Source of the DNA: an uncultured Clostridia bacterium | GTDB lineage: Bacteria; Bacillota; Clostridia; Oscillospirales; CAG-272 | Reading direction: 5' to 3' | NCBI GenBank assembly: GCA_945936265.1 | Contig: CAMETB010000021.1 | Coordinates: 1 to 15,263, forward strand | DNA length: 15,263 nt | Shown: one piece after another, positions 1 through 6,118 of the stretch | How the letters are laid out: each line of letters starts with the position of its first letter | How positions within the stretch are numbered: the stretch's first letter is position 1 | The notes under the pieces: model-generated | Told to the model about the DNA's origin: nothing | The model's input: only the letters and a program-made list of their open reading frames with translations | Databases searched by the model: none | Program-made: the position numbers and the translations under genes

Positions 1-1
1 T

Positions 2-244
2 CTTATGTCGGGCAGAACGTGCCAGCTTATGATAGAACTTGTCGATAAGCCCGGTCAGCTCAAAAACGTATCGCGCATAATAGCGGACCTCGGCGGCAAC
101 GTAATATCCGTTCACCACGAGCGTGCAAACGAAGGCTCGGACGTAAACGGCTGCTATTTGCGTATCACTCTCGAAACGAGAAACTACGAGCATATAGCCG
201 AGATAAAGAAGGCTCTTGTCGATTTTGGATTTATTTTAAGATAA
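2..244 (+). CDS. ilvA: Threonine dehydratase, C-terminal ACT domain (partial, 5' end outside window)
   Basis: This is the 3' end of a gene that begins before the window; the frame is open from base 2 and stops at TAA 242-244. The visible ~80 residues form one ACT-type regulatory domain: a beta strand (CQLMIELVDKPGQL), a helix (VSRIIADLGGNVISV), and a return strand with YLRITLETR. The VDKPGQL turn followed by a helix ending in GGNV is the pattern of the ACT tail of catabolic-type (TdcB-like) threonine ammonia-lyases in Firmicutes. That enzyme deaminates threonine to 2-iminobutyrate/2-oxobutyrate in the cytosol, using PLP. The PLP-binding domain is outside the window, so the assignment rests on the ACT domain and on the next gene, ridA, whose product clears exactly this imine. 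Another ACT-tailed amino-acid enzyme remains possible. The apparent ATG at 5 is an internal methionine, not the start. Confidence 0.75.
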   Translation, partial: LMSGRTCQLMIELVDKPGQLKNVSRIIADLGGNVISVHHERANEGSDVNGCYLRITLETRNYEHIAEIKKALVDFGFILR

Positions 245-256
245 GGAGATATAACT

Positions 257-634
257 ATGTCGGAAAAAGTATTTACAAAAAAAGCACCGGGAGCCATAGG
301 ACCGTATTCTCAGGCGGTAAAGAGCGGCGGATTTTTATTCACATCGGGGCAGATAGCGATAAATCCCGAAACCGGAAATGTGGAGGCAAACGATATAGCA
401 GGGCAGACGGAGCAGGTAATGAAGAATCTCGGGGAACTTCTGAGAGCAGGCGGTGCGTCGTTTGACAGTGCCGTTAAAACCACCTGTTTCCTTGCCAATA
501 TGAAGGATTTTTCCATCTTCAATGAAATATATGCAAAATATTTTACATCCAAGCCGGCACGCAGTTGCGTCGCCGTAAAGGAACTCCCGAAAGGCGTTCT
601 TTGCGAGGTAGAGGTAATAGCGGAAATATTATAA
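257..634 (+). CDS. ridA: RidA family 2-iminobutanoate/2-iminopropanoate deaminase
   Basis: The 125-residue product is the normal RidA/YjgF/UK114 length. Hallmarks are GPYSQAV (15-21), FTSGQI (28-33), the paired AR-S-C-V motif (R102, the carboxylate-binding arginine of the family) and a C-terminal PKG-x5-EVEVIA strand carrying the catalytic-site glutamate. The cytosolic homotrimer speeds hydrolysis of reactive enamine/imine products of PLP enzymes, protecting other PLP enzymes from attack. The start at 257 is supported by AAGGAG (243-248), which overlaps the stop codon of the upstream gene, so the two genes are a coupled pair. The upstream threonine dehydratase makes the substrate, so the context agrees fully with the family role. 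A strong hairpin terminator follows at 648-680. No unusual features. Confidence 0.95.
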   Translation: MSEKVFTKKAPGAIGPYSQAVKSGGFLFTSGQIAINPETGNVEANDIAGQTEQVMKNLGELLRAGGASFDSAVKTTCFLANMKDFSIFNEIYAKYFTSKPARSCVAVKELPKGVLCEVEVIAEIL

Positions 635-647
635 TAAAAACCGATAA

Positions 648-680
648 AAAGGCTACCCACGATTTTACAGGGTAGTCTTT
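648..680 (+). terminator. Intrinsic terminator after ridA
   Basis: AAAGGCTACCC (648-658) pairs with GGGTAGTCTTT (670-680) through an 11-nt loop, giving 11 pairs including one G-U, with T residues at the end of the 3' arm and just beyond. It sits 14 bases after the ridA stop and ends the ilvA-ridA unit. Confidence 0.85.
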
Positions 681-721
681 TGTGTTGAACCGCTATTTTC
701 AATTTACCGAAAAATGATATG

Positions 722-750
722 TTGAAATTTGTAGATTAATGTAGTATAAT
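722..750 (+). promoter_or_regulatory. Sigma-A promoter for the ABC exporter
   Basis: TTGAAA (722-727) and a perfect TATAAT (745-750) are separated by 17 bases. Transcription would start near 757, leaving about 75 bases of leader before the ATG at 832. A second TTGACA at 752-757 has no well-placed -10 (TATAAT at 785-790 is 27 bases away). Confidence 0.8.
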
Positions 751-831
751 CTTGACATAGCGCATACCGGAATATTTTATGAGCTATAATGATATATCTC
801 AGTTGACGTACGGAGAAAGAGGAAAAAAGAA

Positions 832-2571
832 ATGAAGATGCTGAAAAGATTTATAAGTTACTACAAGCCGCACAAAAAAATGCTTTTTCTGGACATGCTC
901 GCGGCGCTCTTTATTTCTGTTATCGGTATGGTATATCCCGTCGTGACCAACGATATGCTAAACGACTACATACCGGGCAAAAAATATCAGACCATCGTAC
1001 TTGCCGGCGTTATGGTTCTTATCCTTTATATTATCCGGATGTTGCTCCGCTATTTCGTGCAGTATTATGGACACATGATCGGTGTCAGAATGCAATCTCA
1101 GATGAGAAAGGATCTTTTTAATCATCTGCAAAAACTGCCCTTCGCCTTTTACGATAATAATGAAACGGGACGTATTATGTCGCGCCTTACAAGCGACCTT
1201 TTCGACGTTTGCGAGCTTGCACACCACGGTCCCGAAAATCTGCTCATAAGTTCTGTTATGATAGTGCTGTCCTTTACATATCTTATGACTATAGATTGGA
1301 TACTTACTCTCATTATTTTTGCCTGCGTACCGATACTCGTATTTGTCAGTCTGCATTACAGAAAAGCAATGAACGACGCGTTTGCCGACAGACGAAAGAG
1401 TAACGCAACGATCAATGCGGCGGTAGAGAGCAGCGTCACGGGTATCAGAGTAACCAAGGCATACACCAATTCCGAGCTTGAAGTCGAGAAATTTGCAAAA
1501 GGGAATAATGAGTTTGTAAGCTCGTCAAAACGCGCCTATAAGGCTATGGCAAAGTTTCATTCTTCGACTTCGTTTATAGTCGATGTTTTCAACGTTTTTA
1601 TTCTTATAGCCGGCGGACTCTTTCTATACGCGGGCAGAATAAATTTTGCCGACTATTCTACATTTATCGTTTCGGTAAACCTTTTTATCAGTCCCGTAAA
1701 CACGCTCATCGGCTTTATGGAACAGTTTCAGGACGGAGCAAGCGGATTCAAAAGATTCGTTGAGATTATGGACGAGAAGCCCGAATGCGATGCACCCGAT
1801 GCAAAACCACTTGAAAACGTTGAGGGAAATATCGAGTTCAGGGACGTTACGTATTCTTACAACGACTCAAAGGAGGTCTTGCATAACGTCAACCTGAAAA
1901 TAGAAAAGGGGAAAAAGCTTGCGCTTGTAGGTCCTTCGGGTGGAGGAAAGACAACGCTTTGTCACCTGCTTCCCAATTTCTATAAGCTGGGCGACAATGG
2001 CGGCTCCATATTTATTGACGGTAAGAATATAAAAGAGTTGACGCTTGAATCCGTACGTAAAAATATCGGTATAGTTCAGCAGGACGTATTTCTGTTTGCG
2101 GGAACGATCCGTGAAAATATTCTGTACGGTCGTCCCGATGCTACCGACGAGGAGATATACGAGGCGGCCCGCCGTGCGAAAATTCACGATTATATTACGA
2201 CGCTTGAAAAAGGTTATGATACAGAGATAGGCGAGCGGGGAGTAAAACTTTCCGGCGGACAGAAGCAAAGGCTCAGCATCGCCAGAGTTTTTCTTAAAAA
2301 TCCCGCAATACTTATTCTTGACGAGGCGACGAGTGCGCTTGACAACACAACGGAGGTGTTTATCCAGCAATCCCTTGATGAACTTTGCCACGGACGTACA
2401 ACGCTTGTTGTGGCGCACAGACTTTCAACTATCCGTAACGCCGACGAGATTGCCGTTATAATGAACGGAAGGGTAACCGAGCGCGGCACTCACGAGGAGC
2501 TTATGGCGGCAAACGGAGTGTACAAAAGCCTGTATGCGCTTCAATTCCGCGACAACGACACATTTGAGTAA
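832..2571 (+). CDS. ABC exporter, fused permease and ATPase (MsbA/BmrA-like half-transporter)
   Basis: The 579-residue protein has the standard half-exporter architecture and probably works as a homodimer in the cytoplasmic membrane. Residues ~15-300 form a six-helix ABC_membrane domain. Residues ~330-579 are the nucleotide-binding domain: Walker A GPSGGGKTT (367-375), Q-loop IVQQD (~414-418), signature LSGGQ (473-477), Walker B ILILDE (493-498), D-loop SALD and H-loop AHRLS (529-533). All catalytic positions are intact. Type IV exporters of this kind move lipids, drugs or peptides outward; the substrate cannot be read from the sequence. The gene stands alone with its own promoter (722-750) and terminator (2621-2647), so there is no partner subunit. 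The start at 832 has AGAGG (818-822) 9 bases upstream; an in-frame ATG at 838 is a less well spaced alternative. No adjacent regulator or peptide gene suggests a substrate. Confidence 0.95.
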   Translation: MKMLKRFISYYKPHKKMLFLDMLAALFISVIGMVYPVVTNDMLNDYIPGKKYQTIVLAGVMVLILYIIRMLLRYFVQYYGHMIGVRMQSQMRKDLFNHLQKLPFAFYDNNETGRIMSRLTSDLFDVCELAHHGPENLLISSVMIVLSFTYLMTIDWILTLIIFACVPILVFVSLHYRKAMNDAFADRRKSNATINAAVESSVTGIRVTKAYTNSELEVEKFAKGNNEFVSSSKRAYKAMAKFHSSTSFIVDVFNVFILIAGGLFLYAGRINFADYSTFIVSVNLFISPVNTLIGFMEQFQDGASGFKRFVEIMDEKPECDAPDAKPLENVEGNIEFRDVTYSYNDSKEVLHNVNLKIEKGKKLALVGPSGGGKTTLCHLLPNFYKLGDNGGSIFIDGKNIKELTLESVRKNIGIVQQDVFLFAGTIRENILYGRPDATDEEIYEAARRAKIHDYITTLEKGYDTEIGERGVKLSGGQKQRLSIARVFLKNPAILILDEATSALDNTTEVFIQQSLDELCHGRTTLVVAHRLSTIRNADEIAVIMNGRVTERGTHEELMAANGVYKSLYALQFRDNDTFE

Positions 2572-2620
2572 ACACAGGACTGCTTGATGAAGAACGAACT
2601 TCATACGAACAACTATAATT

Positions 2621-2647
2621 GCCCGCACAACGCGGGCTTTTTCTTTG
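2621..2647 (+). terminator. Intrinsic terminator after the ABC exporter
   Basis: GCCCGC (2621-2626), loop ACAAC, GCGGGC (2632-2637), then TTTTTTCTTT. A compact GC-rich hairpin with a U-tract, 50 bases after the stop codon. Confidence 0.92.
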
Positions 2648-2809
2648 CTCCCAAATTGGTTTTTATTTTTAACTAAGTTAAATAATTATCTTAAAAAATG
2701 AATAAAAAAACCTGTTAAGCCATATAGTATAAGGGCTTACGGGGATTTTTGTGATAAATGTTAATTTTGTTGAATTATAATATATACGTCTTTTAAGGCA
2801 GCATAAACT
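2648..2809. other. AT-rich intergenic spacer with a probable -10 element
   Basis: The spacer is strongly AT-rich. A perfect TATAAT lies at 2776-2781, about 29 bases before the first possible ATG of the next gene. The best -35 candidate (TTGTGA, 2749-2754) is 21 bases away, too far for a good promoter, so only the -10 is convincing. A weak TAAGCC/GGCTTA pair (2716-2721/2734-2739) is also present. No coding potential is seen. Confidence 0.4.
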
Positions 2810-2824
2810 ATGGAGGAAGAGAGA

Positions 2825-3058
2825 ATGAATTACAAGTACGAAATTGTACGTGCGGCAAGCGAAAAAGGCGACACTTTGCCGTTCGGTATGAAAATCGTCG
2901 GCGAAAACGGTAAAACCGTTTCAATAATACCCGATATTTCCGCCGATGAGGAAAAAATCAGCAAACTGGCAGAACTTTGCAACAGGCTTGAACTCGAACC
3001 GATACATTTTTACGATGTCATTTGCGACTTTCTTGCGTCGGAAAATACGGTAATCTGA
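2825..3058 (+). CDS. Small conserved protein, probably DUF6514 family
   Basis: This 77-residue soluble protein has no signal peptide or membrane segment. It opens with a beta-rich half (NYKYEIVRAASEKG, GMKIVGENGKTVSIIPDIS) and ends with two helical stretches (KISKLAELCNRLELEPIHF, YDVICDFLAS). The pattern 'NGK..S.IPDIS.D...I..L..LCN...L.PIH..DV..DFL' matches what I remember of DUF6514, a short family of unknown function widespread in Clostridia; this is from memory, not a search. The ORF can be opened at ATG 2810, but GGAGG (2812-2816) lies inside that extension and sits 8 bases before ATG 2825, so 2825 is the likely real start. It is monocistronic, ending before the hairpin at 3126-3165. No function is proposed. 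Confidence 0.8.
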   Translation: MNYKYEIVRAASEKGDTLPFGMKIVGENGKTVSIIPDISADEEKISKLAELCNRLELEPIHFYDVICDFLASENTVI

Positions 3059-3125
3059 TGCATACGTTCGGTGTTTCGTCTTCAAGCGGGCGCTAAAGAT
3101 TATGCAAAAATATGACAGTACCGAA

Positions 3126-3165
3126 ATTTGAAAAGAGGGTGAGATAAATCACCCTCTTTTCAAAT
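3126..3165. terminator. Strong bidirectional hairpin terminator
   Basis: A perfect 17-bp inverted repeat: the arms are 3126-3142 and 3149-3165 with the 6-base loop GATAAA. The 3' arm ends in CTTTTCAAAT, so the U-rich stretch lies within the stem. It separates the DUF6514-like gene from the next promoter, whose -35 begins only 8 bases beyond the hairpin. Confidence 0.85.
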
Positions 3166-3172
3166 ATCCTTC

Positions 3173-3201
3173 TTGACAAAAAGTAAACAAGGATATATAA
3201 T
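3173..3201 (+). promoter_or_regulatory. Perfect-consensus sigma-A promoter of the trpR-like gene
   Basis: TTGACA (3173-3178), a 17-base spacer, TATAAT (3196-3201): both hexamers match consensus exactly. Transcription should start near 3208. The short leader holds a tandem TTAAAG (3218-3223 and 3226-3231) and an AACA/TGTT inverted pair (3214-3217/3224-3227), a possible operator for the encoded TrpR-like protein; the operator reading is inference. Confidence 0.92.
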
Positions 3202-3243
3202 TTAGTCAGATAAAACATTAAAGTGTTAAAGAAAGGATAAATT

Positions 3244-3528
3244 ATGAAAAAGTTGCATACCGAAGAAGTGGATACACTTTTTAAGGCAATTTTATCTCTT
3301 GAAACCGTCGAGGAATGTTACAATTTTTTTGAAGATGTTTGCACGGTAAAGGAAATTATTGATATAGCGCAAAGACTCAAAGCGGCAAAGATGCTCAAAG
3401 ACGGAGCCAACTATACACAGATTGCGGAGGCAACGGGTATGAGCACCGCTACCATCAGCCGAGTAAATAAATGCCTTGAATACGGCAACGGCGGATACGA
3501 TACTGTGCTTTCCCGCATTGATAAGTAA
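3244..3528 (+). CDS. yerC: YerC/YecD-type TrpR-like HTH regulator
   Basis: This 94-residue protein is all-helical, with a helix-turn-helix at ~57-78 (YTQIAEATGMSTATISRVNKC) of the Trp-repressor superfamily. The N-terminal EVDTLFKAILSLETVEECYNFFEDVCT and the preceding TVKEI..IAQRLKAAKML segment are the signature of the YerC/YecD branch found in Firmicutes. It should bind DNA as a dimer; the ligand, if any, is unknown, and the family should not be assumed to bind tryptophan. The start is supported by AAAGGA (3232-3237) 6 bases before the ATG. The promoter is a perfect consensus, as expected for a gene that is either highly expressed or held down by a repressor, possibly itself. The next gene starts 2 bases after its stop, so the two are co-transcribed. 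Confidence 0.9.
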   Translation: MKKLHTEEVDTLFKAILSLETVEECYNFFEDVCTVKEIIDIAQRLKAAKMLKDGANYTQIAEATGMSTATISRVNKCLEYGNGGYDTVLSRIDK

Positions 3529-3530
3529 AA

Positions 3531-4334
3531 ATGAGCGTTATTTCAAATTTTCATACTCACACGGTTTACAGTGACGGCAAGGATGCGCCCGAAGACATAG
3601 TCATGGAAGCAATACGGCTGGGCTGTTCCGAAATAGGTTTTTCCGACCACTCTTACACGGATTTTGACACGAGTTACTGTATGCCGAAAGAAAAATCTGC
3701 CGAATACAAACGTGAAATAAAACGGTTAAAGGAAAAATACAATGGAATAATAAAAATTTATCTCGGAATTGAGCAGGACTATTATTCAGCCGAACCGACA
3801 GACGACTACGACTATATAATAGGCTCCGTCCATTATGTAAAAAAGGACGGAGTATATATTCCCGTCGACGAGAGTGCGAAAAAGCAGATTGACGCGGTAA
3901 ACGCCCTTTACGGAGGCGATTTCTATGCATTTATCGACGACTACTATAAAACGGTATCCGACGTTTACGAAAAGACGAAATGTGATATAATAGGGCACTT
4001 TGACCTCGTGACAAAATTCAACGAGGACGGCGCACTTTTTGATACGTCCGACAAAAGATACAAAGAATCATCGTCCGCCGCTCTTGAAAAACTCATTAAC
4101 ACCCCCGCGCTTTTTGAAATAAATACGGGTGCCATATCGAGAGGGTACAGAAAAACGTCTTATCCCGAGAGTGTTATCCTTGACAGAATAGCAAAATCAA
4201 AAAAACCCTTCATACTCTCCTCCGACTCGCATAAAAAGGAAACCCTCCTTTTTGAACTCAATTCCGAATCTGCCCGCCTCACCGCCAGAAACTATCCATA
4301 TATAAAAAACTTTTCTCAGATCAAGGAATTTTAA
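3531..4334 (+). CDS. hisJ: PHP-domain phosphatase, HisJ-type histidinol-phosphatase
   Basis: The 267-residue PHP-superfamily hydrolase has all metal ligands visible: HTH (H8, H10), D15, H40 in FSDHS, E81 in GIEQD, H101 in GSVHYV, H156 in GHFDLV, and D232/H234 in SSDSHK. Length and motif order fit the HisJ family (monofunctional histidinol-phosphate phosphatase, a late step of histidine synthesis, cytosolic, trinuclear metal centre). No other his gene is in the window, so the physiological substrate is not proven; PHP phosphatases of this clade can act on other phosphomonoesters. It starts 2 bases after the yerC-like stop with only a weak ribosome site, suggesting translational coupling. A regulator-enzyme pair is plausible. 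Its stop is 24 bases before the DpnI homologue, with no terminator between. Confidence 0.85.
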   Translation: MSVISNFHTHTVYSDGKDAPEDIVMEAIRLGCSEIGFSDHSYTDFDTSYCMPKEKSAEYKREIKRLKEKYNGIIKIYLGIEQDYYSAEPTDDYDYIIGSVHYVKKDGVYIPVDESAKKQIDAVNALYGGDFYAFIDDYYKTVSDVYEKTKCDIIGHFDLVTKFNEDGALFDTSDKRYKESSSAALEKLINTPALFEINTGAISRGYRKTSYPESVILDRIAKSKKPFILSSDSHKKETLLFELNSESARLTARNYPYIKNFSQIKEF

Positions 4335-4358
4335 TACCTAAAGTAAGGAGAAAATTAT

Positions 4359-5126
4359 ATGAATCTTAATTTCGATGACAGCATTATAGGTGATTATCAT
4401 TCCGCTTCACAGGTTGCGAGGGTTATGACAGAGAGATGGGTCGGAGAAAATATGTATTGCCCACGGTGTGGAAATATACATATAGAACATTTTGAAAATA
4501 ATCGTCCGGTGGCGGATTTTTTCTGTCCTGTATGTAAAAATCAGTATGAACTTAAAAGCAAAAACGGATCACTCGGAAGAAAAGTCAACGACGGGGCATA
4601 TGAAACGATGATTGAACGCATAACGTCCAATCAGAACCCTGACTTTTTGTTTATGAGTTATTCTAAATCCGAACTCAAAGTAGAAAATCTGATAATTGTA
4701 CCGAAATATTTTTTTGTTCCGGATATCATAGAAAAGCGAAGTCCATTGAAATCAACTGCCCGCCGCTTTGGCTGGGTGGGATGTAATATATTGATTGATA
4801 AAATTCCGGAGCAAGGCAGAATATCCGTTATATCAGACGGAACCGTTCTTGATAAGGGTATTGTCGTAAATAAAATAAGTAAGAGTGGTCTGCTCGAAGT
4901 AAAAGACATAAAAAACCGAGGCTGGCTTTTTGATGTTCTGAATTGCGTAAACGAGATTCCCAACGATATTTTTACTTTGGACGATATGTACGGATTTGAA
5001 CAAAGGCTTCATATAAAGCATGAACAAAACAATAATATAAAAGCAAAAATAAGGCAGCAACTTCAATTTTTAAGGGATAAAGGATTTATTGAATTTTTGG
5101 GTAACGGAAAATATAAAAAGATATAG
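4359..5126 (+). CDS. dpnI: DpnI-family methyl-directed restriction endonuclease (cuts Gm6ATC)
   Basis: This 255-residue protein aligns end to end with R.DpnI (about 254 residues, recalled from memory). Shared blocks include YCPRCGN (33-39), HFENNRPVADF (44-54), ELKSK (64-68), NDGAY (77-81), TARR-GW-GCNI (~133-145), RGWLFDVLNC, FTLDDMYGFE and IRQQLQFLRDK. The PD-(D/E)xK nuclease residues fall at D53, E64 and K66, the DpnI positions, and a four-cysteine zinc site is at C34, C37, C56 and C59. The C-terminal ~75 residues form the winged helix that in DpnI gives a second contact with methylated DNA. DpnI is a type IIM enzyme: it cuts GATC only when the adenine is methylated, so it needs no methyltransferase, and none is present. 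The start is fixed by AAGGAG (4345-4350), 8 bases upstream. The gene looks more AT-rich than its neighbours, consistent with transfer. It is probably co-transcribed with the phosphatase gene, since no separate promoter is evident. Confidence 0.96.
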   Translation: MNLNFDDSIIGDYHSASQVARVMTERWVGENMYCPRCGNIHIEHFENNRPVADFFCPVCKNQYELKSKNGSLGRKVNDGAYETMIERITSNQNPDFLFMSYSKSELKVENLIIVPKYFFVPDIIEKRSPLKSTARRFGWVGCNILIDKIPEQGRISVISDGTVLDKGIVVNKISKSGLLEVKDIKNRGWLFDVLNCVNEIPNDIFTLDDMYGFEQRLHIKHEQNNNIKAKIRQQLQFLRDKGFIEFLGNGKYKKI

Positions 5127-5140
5127 CAACAAAAAGAGAA

Positions 5141-5175
5141 CGGAGTTTTCGCAAATTTGATTTGCAAAAACTCCG
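5141..5175. terminator. Bidirectional terminator between dpnI and the convergent operon
   Basis: CGGAGTTTTCGCAAA (5141-5155) pairs with TTTGCAAAAACTCCG (5161-5175), 15 bp with one mismatch and a 5-base loop. On the minus strand it is followed by a T-rich tract (TTCTCTTTTTG), making it a good stop for the operon coming from 6117; on the plus strand it can stop dpnI. A smaller hairpin, CCGAA-CTT-TTCGG (5173-5185), overlaps its right arm. Confidence 0.75.
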
Positions 5176-5205
5176 AACTTTTCGGTAAAGATTACTATTT
5201 AGTAG

Positions 5206-5234
5206 GGCGTGGGGCTTGCTCCCGCCGTTTTTTT
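5206..5234 (+). terminator. Second hairpin plus T-run downstream of dpnI
   Basis: GGCG-T-GGGG, loop CTTG, CTCCCGCC (5206-5226, one bulged T and one G-U), followed by G and seven T (5228-5234). On the plus strand this is a textbook intrinsic terminator. The GC-rich core stands out against the AT-rich surroundings and may be a dispersed element. Confidence 0.75.
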
Positions 5235-5250
5235 GTAAATATCACAACAA

Positions 5251-6117
5251 TTAAAAATCAAAAGCGGTATCTAGAGAATAGTCGCCGTACGTCAGGGGAG
5301 TTTTATATATTTCTTCGTATTTTTCCTTGCACATACGGGCATTTTCCGCGCGCATTGCCTCGGCGTTTTCACGCACGGTTTTTTGCGGGTCGGGATAGAG
5401 CGGCTGCATTAAATGAATTGTATATTTCACATCGGGAAAACCGTTTTTGCCCGTCGTTCCTTTTCTTGAAAGAGTTACAAAGCAGGGGACTATCGGAACA
5501 TTGTATTTTGCGGCAAAGTGGTATGCGCCTATTCTGTACGGCCTTGGTTTGCGATAGTTCCACCACATAGCCTGCTCTGGATAAATAAGAATAAAATCAC
5601 CGTTTTTAAGTATCGTTTCAACTGCGTTGTCAAGCAATTTCATTGTATGGACGTTACTGCTCAGCGGCAGGGTGCGGCAGTTTTTAAGGAGAAAGCCTAT
5701 AATGCCCTTCATAAAGAAATTGCCTTCTCTTACAACCTTGTAAAGTTTGCGTTTTCTCGGCGCTTTCCCCGCGGCAATTTTAACCGCAAGATTTTCAGTG
5801 GGCGCAAAGTGGTTGCTTGTTATTATCGCTCCGGCTTCAACACCTTGTATATTTTCGGCTCCGACAACGGTTATATCGAATTTCTTCTTAAATATCTTTT
5901 CACATATTTTCTCAATGATAACGGCAAAAAAAGTTTTTACCTTTGATGAAAACTTTTTGTTAAGGTAGTCAACCTCATTTGGAAGAATAGGTCGTGACGG
6001 CGGGTCCGGCTCGACGTCGTTAAAGAAATTCTCTCCGCCTTCTATCTCGTTCTGCCTTATTTTTTCTATAACTTCAAGCCGCCCCTTATCGTAGCACAAA
6101 GATTTTTCTTTCTTCAT
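5251..6117 (-). CDS. PlsC-like lysophospholipid acyltransferase with HX4E motif
   Basis: The likely product has 288 residues, starting at ATG 6117: that start lies 1 base after the upstream stop and has GAGG 6 bases before it. The open frame continues to 6216, but that extension lies inside the upstream gene and looks like an artefact. After an ~80-residue N-terminal extension and an amphipathic stretch (59-80), the acyltransferase fold begins. The block I motif is TSNHFAPTEN (100-109), with H103 and E108 where the family normally has HX4D, so the aspartate is replaced by glutamate. Block III is IYPEQ (178-182), followed by GAYHFAAKYNVPIVP (197-211). It should move an acyl chain from acyl-ACP/CoA to a lipid or glycolipid acceptor at the inner membrane face. 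It is the last gene of a four-gene operon that also holds two glycosyltransferases and a second acyltransferase. The acceptor is unknown. Confidence 0.85.
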   Translation of the reverse strand: MKKEKSLCYDKGRLEVIEKIRQNEIEGGENFFNDVEPDPPSRPILPNEVDYLNKKFSSKVKTFFAVIIEKICEKIFKKKFDITVVGAENIQGVEAGAIITSNHFAPTENLAVKIAAGKAPRKRKLYKVVREGNFFMKGIIGFLLKNCRTLPLSSNVHTMKLLDNAVETILKNGDFILIYPEQAMWWNYRKPRPYRIGAYHFAAKYNVPIVPCFVTLSRKGTTGKNGFPDVKYTIHLMQPLYPDPQKTVRENAEAMRAENARMCKEKYEEIYKTPLTYGDYSLDTAFDF

Positions 6118-6118
6118 T

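Noticed and set aside
752..790. TTGACA (752-757) with TATAAT (785-790) as a promoter for the ABC exporter
   Set aside because: The spacing is 27 bases, far too long; TTGAAA-N17-TATAAT at 722-750 is the better promoter.
1867..2418. 183-codon minus-strand frame within the ABC exporter
   Set aside because: Antisense shadow of a fully conserved ATPase domain, with no ribosome site or domain.
5157..5570. 137-codon plus-strand frame starting between dpnI and the acyltransferase
   Set aside because: It begins inside a terminator hairpin and runs antisense through the conserved 3' end of the acyltransferase; its composition is not protein-like.
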